Of a stretch of 13,393 bases of DNA, positions 6,757 through 11,995 are shown one piece after another. The stretch comes from Candidatus Microgenomates bacterium (GTDB taxonomy: Bacteria; Patescibacteriota; Dojkabacteria; SC72). Both the position numbers and the translations under genes were made by a program. Location of the stretch: the NCBI GenBank assembly GCA_012797935.1, contig JAAZOC010000040.1:1-13393 (forward strand), in the 5' to 3' direction. Each line of letters begins with the position of its first letter. The first letter of the stretch is position 1. Under the pieces are notes generated by a model, which did not search any database, had not been told where the DNA came from, and worked only from the letters and a program-made list of their open reading frames with translations.

Positions 6757-6759
6757 AAT
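6731..6759 (+). promoter_or_regulatory. extended -10 promoter for mfd, probably giving a leaderless transcript
   Basis: TGATAAAAT (6751-6759) is an extended -10 with one mismatch. TATACA (6731-6736) sits 17 bp upstream as a weak -35. The -10 ends 9 bp before the mfd ATG at 6769, so transcription should begin at or just before the start codon. An in-frame TAA at 6754-6756 rules out a longer mfd in this frame. Confidence 0.55.
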
Positions 6760-6768
6760 AGGGAAATA

Positions 6769-9183
6769 ATGAGTAATGATAATACAAATCTCTTCTCCAT
6801 ATTAAGCAAGGGATACAATGAGAAAACAGAAGAAATTTTAACGAGCAAGAAAGTTTCAGGGATAGATCCAGAATACTATGAAATTGCTTTAGACATTTTA
6901 GGTAATGTACTTGGTAAATCTGTTTGGCTTTTTAATGGAAGTGATTCAAATATAGAAGAAAATACATTGCTTCTAACAAAGGAACAAATATTTGATATTG
7001 AAAAATTTGTAGATCTTGGATATTCAAAAGTAGAAAGAGTTTGGAATGAGGGGGAAATATCTGTACTTGGAGATGTTGTAGTCCTTTGGCCGTTCAGTAT
7101 GGAGAATCTTGTTAGACTAAGTCTTTTCAACAACAAAATTGAAAATATTGATCTAGTTGATCCTTCTAGTAGGAAAAAAATAACTAGTGTTGAGAAAAAG
7201 ATTCTTTTAAATAATTCTTCTGAGCTTTTGGTGGCAAATGAGGATGCTAAAGAAAGTATAAACTTGTCTCTTGTTCCAAATTTGGGAATGGAAGAAAATG
7301 CAGTAGATATTGGAATAAGAAGGATACCAAATATAGAGAGCTATGCATCTAAGAAAGCTGTGTTGGAAATCATTAGAAACTACAGGAGTAGAGGATATAA
7401 AACATTGTATATTGCAAAAAGTATTGAAAAGTATGAAGAGAATGCAAAAGATATATTTGCTGAATTCTTAGATGAAATATATGAGAAAGATGACAAATTT
7501 GCAAAGAATATAAAGAGGGGGTTTGTTTGTACGGTATCAAAAGTTCTTGTATTAACAGACCTTGAAATACTTGGGGAGATTGATCTCTCTATGTATGAAT
7601 CAAAGAATTTGAGTATAGATCCCGGTTCTGTTGAGATATTGAAGAAAATAATTCCAGGCGATTATATTGTTCACGAAGATCACGGTATAGGAAAGTATAT
7701 TGATATTCAAAGAAGAGATACTGGCTACTATATTGAAATAGCATATGCAGGAAAGGATAAGCTGTATGTGCCTCTTAGTGTATCTGAAAAACTTACGAAG
7801 TATGTTGGGGCTGGAAAAGGCAAACCAAAGCTTACAGGGCTAAACAGTGGCGTTTGGAGTCGTATATCAAACAAGGCAAAGGAGAAGGCTGAAAGTATAG
7901 CTAAAGAACTTTTGCAATTGTATGCATTGAGAAAAGTAGCAAAGAGAGAACCAGTTATTTCTTCTCAATCATCATTAGATGATCTAGACCTTTTCATTAG
8001 TAGATTTGAATTCAAAGATACAGATGATCAGCTTCTTGCTACTAACCATATAATTGGTGATTTGCAGAAGGCAAAACCAATGGATAGATTACTAGTCGGT
8101 GATGTAGGATATGGAAAAACAGAAATTGCCATGAGGGCAATGTTTGCTACCGCGAACGAAGGCTTCCAAGTAGCACTTCTTGCTCCAACTACTGTACTTG
8201 TACAACAGCACTTAGCTACATTAAAAAGGAGAATGAAAGAATATCCTTTCAATATTGCTAGTCTTTCAAGATTCTCTTCTGATGCAGAAAAGGAAGAAGT
8301 AATTAAGGGTCTAAAAGATGGAAAGATAGATATTGTAGTAGGTACACATTCCCTTCTTAGTGATGAGATATCATTTAAGAACTTGGGTCTTTTAGTGATT
8401 GATGAAGAACAGAAATTTGGAGTTAAACAAAAAGAAAAGATAAAGAGTAGAAGAGTTGCAAGCAATGTTTTGTCGATGACTGCAACACCAATACCAAGGA
8501 CATTGAGTATGGCACTTGTTGGGATTAGAGATATTTCTGTTCTTGCAACCCCTCCATCTGGAAGAAAAGAAGTCAAAAACAGATTTGAAAAGTTTGATTG
8601 GGATGTTGTAAGAGAGGCAGTACAACAAGAATTAGATAGAGGTGGTCAAGTTTACTTTTTGCATAACAGAGTATCAACAATTACTTCTGTATATGAAAAA
8701 TTGGCTACACTTTTTCCTCAGAAGAAAGTATCTTTTGTTCATGGTCAGATGAGTGTGCAACTTTTGTACAAGAATATGTCGAAATTCATAAGTGGGGAAA
8801 CGGATATTTTAGTTTGTACTACAATCATTGAGAATGGTTTGGATATTCCAAATGTTAATACCTTGATTATTGAAGATTCTACTATGCTAGGACTTTCCCA
8901 GTTGTATCAAATAAGGGGTAGAATTGGTAGATCTGAAAAACAAGCATATGCATATTTCTTCTTTGATTCTCTTAAGGGAGATTCCGTCTTAAGGTTTGAG
9001 GCTATAAAAGAATCTGAAGAGTTAGGATCAGGTTTTCTTCTTTCAAATAAAGATCTTGAAATAAGAGGAGCTGGGGATATATTAGGTAGCAATCAATCAG
9101 GAACAATTAATTCTGTTGGGTATGGACTGTATTCTCAAATGCTAAATGAAGCTGTAGAAAGGTTAAAAGTGGTGGGTAAATAA
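6769..9183 (+). CDS. mfd: shortened transcription-repair coupling factor Mfd
   Basis: SF2 translocase that pushes stalled RNA polymerase off DNA and recruits UvrA. It is 804 aa against about 1150 in E. coli. By eye the order is: about 65 residues with little left of domain 1a, domain 2 (about 66-140), domain 3 (about 184-285), the RNA-polymerase-interacting CarD-like domain (about 294-360), then the helicase lobes. Walker A GDVGYGKT is at 444-451, DEEQ at 545-548, TATPIPRT at 571-578, and the QIRGRIGR motif VI and the RecG-like TRG segment follow. Domain 1b is nearly absent and the protein stops just after TRG, so the whole regulatory domain 7 is missing. Within domain 2, R116 and F120 match E. 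coli R181 and F185, but L100 replaces R165. Only 42 bp separate the stop from dnaX, so no frameshifted tail exists. The DNA translocase should be active. Confidence 0.93.
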   Translation: MSNDNTNLFSILSKGYNEKTEEILTSKKVSGIDPEYYEIALDILGNVLGKSVWLFNGSDSNIEENTLLLTKEQIFDIEKFVDLGYSKVERVWNEGEISVLGDVVVLWPFSMENLVRLSLFNNKIENIDLVDPSSRKKITSVEKKILLNNSSELLVANEDAKESINLSLVPNLGMEENAVDIGIRRIPNIESYASKKAVLEIIRNYRSRGYKTLYIAKSIEKYEENAKDIFAEFLDEIYEKDDKFAKNIKRGFVCTVSKVLVLTDLEILGEIDLSMYESKNLSIDPGSVEILKKIIPGDYIVHEDHGIGKYIDIQRRDTGYYIEIAYAGKDKLYVPLSVSEKLTKYVGAGKGKPKLTGLNSGVWSRISNKAKEKAESIAKELLQLYALRKVAKREPVISSQSSLDDLDLFISRFEFKDTDDQLLATNHIIGDLQKAKPMDRLLVGDVGYGKTEIAMRAMFATANEGFQVALLAPTTVLVQQHLATLKRRMKEYPFNIASLSRFSSDAEKEEVIKGLKDGKIDIVVGTHSLLSDEISFKNLGLLVIDEEQKFGVKQKEKIKSRRVASNVLSMTATPIPRTLSMALVGIRDISVLATPPSGRKEVKNRFEKFDWDVVREAVQQELDRGGQVYFLHNRVSTITSVYEKLATLFPQKKVSFVHGQMSVQLLYKNMSKFISGETDILVCTTIIENGLDIPNVNTLIIEDSTMLGLSQLYQIRGRIGRSEKQAYAYFFFDSLKGDSVLRFEAIKESEELGSGFLLSNKDLEIRGAGDILGSNQSGTINSVGYGLYSQMLNEAVERLKVVGK

Positions 9184-9225
9184 TTTTCACTTGGCAAATA
9201 TTAACCTTTGATTTAGTATATATCC

Positions 9226-10365
9226 ATGTCTTCACTGTATCAAAAATATAGGTCAACCAACTTTAATGAAATAAAAGGGCAAGAGAATATAACAAAGCTT
9301 CTTAAGAACGCAATAAAAGGAGATCAAATTTCCCATGCATATCTTTTTGTTGGTTCTAGAGGTACAGGAAAAACAAGTACTGCAAGGATTCTTGCTAAAG
9401 CTGTAAATTGCCAACATCCATTGAAAGATGGAAATCCGTGTAATGAATGTGAATTTTGTAAGAGTATTGCAGAAGGTAGATTCCTTGATTTGATAGAAAT
9501 AGATGCAGCTTCAAACAGAGGTATTGATCAAATTCGAGAGTTAAAAGAGAAAATAGAGTTCTCTCCATCTCAGGGGCGATTTAAAGTATATATCATAGAT
9601 GAGGTCCATATGTTGACCACAGAGGCATTCAATGCACTTCTTAAGACCTTAGAGGAACCTCCAGCACATGTTATTTTCATCTTTGCAACTACAGATGTCC
9701 ATAAATTACCACCTACAATTCTTTCGAGGTGTCAAAGGTATGATTTTAGATTAGGAACAGAAAAAGAGATAAAGGATTTGATAGTTGAAATATCGAAGAA
9801 AGAAGGAATTAAAATAGGGGAGGATTCTTTAGATATTATTGTTAACAATGCAAAAGGAAGTTACAGAGATGCTCTTTCAATCCTTGATGTTGTATATTCT
9901 GGTCAAGATGATCAAAATCAAGAGATAACTGTAGATGAAGTTAGAAAAATACTTGGTATACCAAATAAAGATCAAGTATTAATTCTCCTAAAGAACCTCT
10001 TTGAGGGTAATGGTATTAGATCACTAGAAATAATTGAAGAACTTGAAAATACAGGTGTTAATATTCAACAATTCACAAGCTATGTATTAGATATTCTTAG
10101 AGAAATACTAAGTGCAAAAATAAGGGAAAGATTGGAAGGTGAATATTCTTTTGCTGAGTCTGTTGATATTAAGGATTTACATAAATTAACAAATCTTTTC
10201 ATTGAAGCTGAAAACAGAATTAGATATGCAAACAATCAACCACTTGTTCTAGAGATGATCATTCCTGAAATGATGAAAGCAGGAAAGCAAGAAGAGATTA
10301 AAATTGTAAATAGAGATGTGAAGAATATGATTCCAGCTGCTCCTGTTAAAGAAGAAAAGAAGTAA
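9226..10365 (+). CDS. dnaX: DNA polymerase III subunit gamma-like product of dnaX
   Basis: Clamp-loader ATPase subunit of DNA polymerase III. Residues 1-379 comprise domains I-III: Walker A GSRGTGKT (43-50), four zinc-ligand cysteines (C62, C72, C75, C78), Walker B DEVH (125-128) and the sensor/arginine-finger SRC (167-169), followed by the helical collar. The frame then meets TAA at codon 380 in the charged linker after domain III. The same frame continues open for 152 more codons and encodes a typical DnaX C-terminal domain (separate entry). The 379-aa product matches a gamma subunit and would be sufficient for clamp loading. No Shine-Dalgarno sequence precedes the ATG; mfd ends 42 bp upstream. 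Confidence 0.95.
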   Translation: MSSLYQKYRSTNFNEIKGQENITKLLKNAIKGDQISHAYLFVGSRGTGKTSTARILAKAVNCQHPLKDGNPCNECEFCKSIAEGRFLDLIEIDAASNRGIDQIRELKEKIEFSPSQGRFKVYIIDEVHMLTTEAFNALLKTLEEPPAHVIFIFATTDVHKLPPTILSRCQRYDFRLGTEKEIKDLIVEISKKEGIKIGEDSLDIIVNNAKGSYRDALSILDVVYSGQDDQNQEITVDEVRKILGIPNKDQVLILLKNLFEGNGIRSLEIIEELENTGVNIQQFTSYVLDILREILSAKIRERLEGEYSFAESVDIKDLHKLTNLFIEAENRIRYANNQPLVLEMIIPEMMKAGKQEEIKIVNRDVKNMIPAAPVKEEKK

Positions 10366-10824
10366 GAGCAAGAAGAGATCCCTGAAATTGTAGAGGAAGC
10401 TCCTTGTACCTGTGATGACATTACAGTTGATGGAATAAAAAAGAAATGGGATATCTTTGTTACAGAGATTAAACCATTTAATGGTCATCTCTATGCATTC
10501 CTAGAAGGAGCGAATATTGTTAAATTTGAAAATGGGGTGATATTTTTAGAAGTTCCATTTAAATTTCACAAAGAGAGAATGGAAATGCCAAAAAGTAGAG
10601 ACATTATTTCTAGTGTCTTTAAAAAAGTATATGGGACTAATTGTAGAATAGATTGTACAGTTAACGGAAATATCAAACAAAAGGGCAAATCAGAGGCTGA
10701 TTTCGTATTAAGAAATCTTCCAACTTCTCCTAAGAAAGAGGAAAAACCAAAAGAGAATGAGGATGAAAAATTTAAGAGGAAGAAATTAGGAAATGAAATA
10801 GAAGCTATATTTGATGGTGTGTAA
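10366..10824 (+). pseudogene. dnaX: C-terminal (tau-type) part of dnaX, separated by an in-frame TAA
   Basis: This stretch continues the dnaX frame directly after TAA 10363-10365 and has no further stop until 10822-10824. The translation begins EQEEIPEIVEEAPC and goes through a WDIFVTEIKPFNGHLYAFL segment, FENGVIFLEVPFKFHKERME and VFKKVYG, which is the pattern of DnaX C-terminal domains in short-form bacteria. A lysine/glutamate-rich tail follows. No start codon precedes the beginning of the fold: the first GTG (10537) and ATGs cut into it, so independent translation is unlikely. A full-length protein would be 532 residues counting codon 380. Possibilities are stop readthrough to make tau, a strain-level nonsense mutation of GAA, CAA or AAA to TAA, or a base-calling error. 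The intact sequence argues against old decay. Confidence 0.8.
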
Positions 10825-10839
10825 AATCTCTTTTTTTAG

Positions 10840-10845
10840 TATAAT
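10840..10845 (+). promoter_or_regulatory. candidate -10 element for ybaB-recR
   Basis: A consensus TATAAT follows a run of seven T residues (10831-10837) just after the dnaX frame ends. There is no clear -35 or TG extension. The predicted start near 10852 would leave a 32-nt leader before the ATG at 10884. The T-run has no upstream hairpin, so I do not call it a terminator. Confidence 0.4.
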
Positions 10846-10883
10846 CTACTTGCCGATATATAAATTTGGATATTAAATTTGCT

Positions 10884-11174
10884 ATGTTAAATCCTGTTGA
10901 ATTGATAAAAATGCAGAATGAAGCTAAAAAGATTCAAAACCAATTAAGAGAGAAGAAAATTAAAGGTGAATCTAAGAATGGTATGGTAAAGATCTTTATG
11001 AATGGTGCTCAAGAATTTGAAGATGTACATATTGCCGAAGAGTATCTCTCCCCTGATATGGAAGATGCAATAAAGAAAGGTTTTAAAGAAGCCTTTAAAG
11101 ATTACCAGAAGAAATTACAAAAAGAGATGGTACAAGATATGGACTTAGATCAGTTAAAGAGTATGTTTAAGTAG
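10884..11174 (+). CDS. ybaB: YbaB/EbfC-family nucleoid-associated protein
   Basis: Small DNA-binding, nucleoid-associated YbaB/EbfC-family protein, usually a dimer. From ATG 10884 it has 96 residues. It begins with a helical segment (IKMQNEAKKIQNQLREKKIKGES), followed by the family's short strand region GMVKIFMNGAQEFEDVHIAEEYL and a C-terminal helix. An in-frame TTG at 10866 would add six residues; I prefer the ATG because it sits where the family's N-terminal helix starts. Position between dnaX and recR is the standard dnaX-ybaB-recR order. recR begins 1 bp after its TAG stop. Confidence 0.92.
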   Translation: MLNPVELIKMQNEAKKIQNQLREKKIKGESKNGMVKIFMNGAQEFEDVHIAEEYLSPDMEDAIKKGFKEAFKDYQKKLQKEMVQDMDLDQLKSMFK

Positions 11175-11175
11175 A

Positions 11176-11799
11176 ATGTCTGTTTTACCAAAGAGTGTTA
11201 AACAAGTCATAGAAGAATTTAGTAAGTTGCCTGGTATTGGGCCAAAATCTGCATCTAGAATGGCTTACCATTACCTTAGATCATCAAATATGGATGCTTC
11301 CAAGTTAGCGAATGCTTTGCTCAATATGGAAACAAATATCAAGAATTGTAATAAATGTTTTAATGTTTCAGAGAGTGAAGAATGTGAGATTTGTGGTAGT
11401 CCCTTGAGAAAAAAAGGTAAAATATGTGTAGTAGAGGAACCTCTTGATGTTGTTGCTTTTGAAGATTCCGGTGTTTACGATGGTGTATATTTTGTTTTAG
11501 GTGGAGTTATTTCTCCATCTGAAGGTATTGGAGCTGATGAATTAAGATTTAAAGAATTGAGGAAAAGGGCAGAGGAGCTCTTACTAGAAGAAGATTCTGT
11601 AGAAGTAATAATTGCAACAAATCCAAGTCTTGAAGGTGAAGCAACAGCTAGCTATGTTATTGATATATTCAAGAACTTGGTAAAAGAAGGGAAGGTAAAA
11701 ATAACAAGATTAGCAATGGGGTTGCCAACAGGTGCCGATTTGGAATATGCAGATAGGTTAACTCTTAAAAAAGCTTTAGAAGGTAGAAGAGATATATAA
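11176..11799 (+). CDS. recR: recombination mediator RecR
   Basis: RecR, which with RecO and RecF loads RecA at gaps. The 207-aa protein has all expected parts. An N-terminal helix-hairpin-helix contains LPGIGPKSASRMA (18-30). A Cys4 zinc site is formed by C58, C61, C70 and C73. The Toprim domain follows, with VVEEPLDV at 85-92 and NPSLEGEATA at 149-158. The C-terminal RLAMGLPTGADLEYAD motif is at 178-193. It starts 1 bp after the ybaB stop, consistent with translational coupling. The stop is followed within 5 bp by a new promoter, so it is the last gene of the dnaX-ybaB-recR group. Confidence 0.96.
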   Translation: MSVLPKSVKQVIEEFSKLPGIGPKSASRMAYHYLRSSNMDASKLANALLNMETNIKNCNKCFNVSESEECEICGSPLRKKGKICVVEEPLDVVAFEDSGVYDGVYFVLGGVISPSEGIGADELRFKELRKRAEELLLEEDSVEVIIATNPSLEGEATASYVIDIFKNLVKEGKVKITRLAMGLPTGADLEYADRLTLKKALEGRRDI

Positions 11800-11803
11800 T
11801 TAG

Positions 11804-11812
11804 TGATATAAT
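11804..11812 (+). promoter_or_regulatory. extended -10 promoter for the poly-Cys leader peptide
   Basis: TGATATAAT matches the extended -10 consensus exactly, 5 bp after the recR stop. The -10 ends 7 bp before ATG 11820, so transcription should start at or within a base or two of that ATG. It is the same 9-mer as at rpsU and cysS. No -35 is visible. Confidence 0.65.
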
Positions 11813-11819
11813 CGCAAAT

Positions 11820-11864
11820 ATGATAAACAGTACAAAAATAACATTATGCTGTTGTTGCCAGTAA
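11820..11864 (+). CDS. poly-cysteine leader peptide upstream of cysS
   Basis: A 14-codon ORF reads MINSTKITLCCCCQ and ends in TAA. The four cysteine codons TGC-TGT-TGT-TGC (11847-11858) are consecutive. The ORF starts at the predicted first base of a transcript and has no ribosome-binding site, so it should be translated as a leaderless message. It lies 131 bp upstream of cysteinyl-tRNA synthetase and its end overlaps the first arm of an attenuator-like structure. Regulatory leader peptides of amino-acid attenuators are rich in the cognate codon, and leaderless poly-Cys short ORFs are reported in mycobacteria. The peptide itself need not have a function. It is too short for normal gene calling. 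Confidence 0.85.
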   Translation: MINSTKITLCCCCQ

Positions 11865-11969
11865 TTTAATATTATTGGTTCTTTGTGCTGTTTAAATAAT
11901 TCTCACAACAAATATAAACATCTTAAAGAGCCAATAATATGGTTTTGTTTTGGTTGTAAAACCATTTGT
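11858..11969 (+). promoter_or_regulatory. transcription attenuator with three alternative hairpins, cysteine-responsive by inference
   Basis: Three competing pairings follow the Cys codons. 1:2 is CCAGTAAT (11858-11865) with ATTATTGG (11871-11878), loop TTAAT. 2:3 is ATATTATTGGTTCTTT (11869-11884) with AAAGAGCCAATAATAT (11925-11940), 16 bp with one G-U. 3:4 is the stem ATGGTTTT (11939-11946) with AAAACCAT (11958-11965), extended through a bulge to 11934/11969 and followed by the U-rich AATTTAATTT. A ribosome stalled on Cys codons would leave segment 2 free for 2:3, which takes seven bases from 3:4. A ribosome finishing at TAA 11862-11864 would cover part of segment 2 and allow 3:4. The geometry is that of trp-type attenuation; the U-tract is weak, so translational control is also possible. 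Confidence 0.72.
11934..11969 (+). terminator. terminator-like hairpin (segment 3:4) before cysS
   Basis: The stem ATGGTTTT/AAAACCAT (8 bp perfect, 11-nt loop 11947-11957) extends outward through a T11938 bulge by four more pairs including one G-U. It is followed by AATTTAATTT rather than a clean T-run, so termination efficiency could be low. It lies 26 bp upstream of the cysS ATG. Confidence 0.5.
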
Positions 11970-11978
11970 AATTTAATT

Positions 11979-11987
11979 TGATATAAT
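11979..11987 (+). promoter_or_regulatory. extended -10 promoter directly upstream of cysS
   Basis: TGATATAAT again matches the extended -10 consensus exactly. It ends 8 bp before ATG 11996, placing the start at the cysS initiation codon and predicting a leaderless cysS transcript that escapes the attenuator. It could supply basal expression. No -35 element is clear. Confidence 0.6.
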
Positions 11988-11995
11988 TTAGAACA

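Noticed and set aside
6711..6848. Longer N-terminus (start at 6848) for the minus-strand membrane protein
   Set aside because: It would overlap the mfd coding start by 80 bp, cross a good -10 element, and add residues not expected of the family; ATG 6710 or 6701 fits better.
8028..8576. 182-codon open frame on the minus strand inside mfd
   Set aside because: It lies opposite the conserved helicase motifs of mfd and shows no recognisable domain; it is a shadow of the plus-strand gene.
10350..10395. E. coli-like -1 (or +1) frameshift to produce tau
   Set aside because: The C-terminal domain is in the zero frame. The -1 frame ends at TGA 10383-10385 and the +1 frame at TAG 10391-10393, so no single shift reaches it.
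10537..10824. Independent small gene starting at GTG 10537
   Set aside because: The frame is continuous with dnaX and the DnaX C-terminal fold begins well upstream of the GTG, so this is the tail of dnaX rather than a separate gene.
10866..10883. TTG start for ybaB
   Set aside because: Adds six residues without a ribosome-binding site; ATG 10884 fits the start of the family's first helix, though the TTG cannot be excluded.
11820..11995. T-box riboswitch or 6S RNA upstream of cysS
   Set aside because: No T-box consensus (AGGGUGGNACCGCG-like) or stem I specifier arrangement is present, and the 5' and 3' ends do not pair into the long rod of 6S RNA. The Cys-codon ORF with three alternative stems explains the region better.
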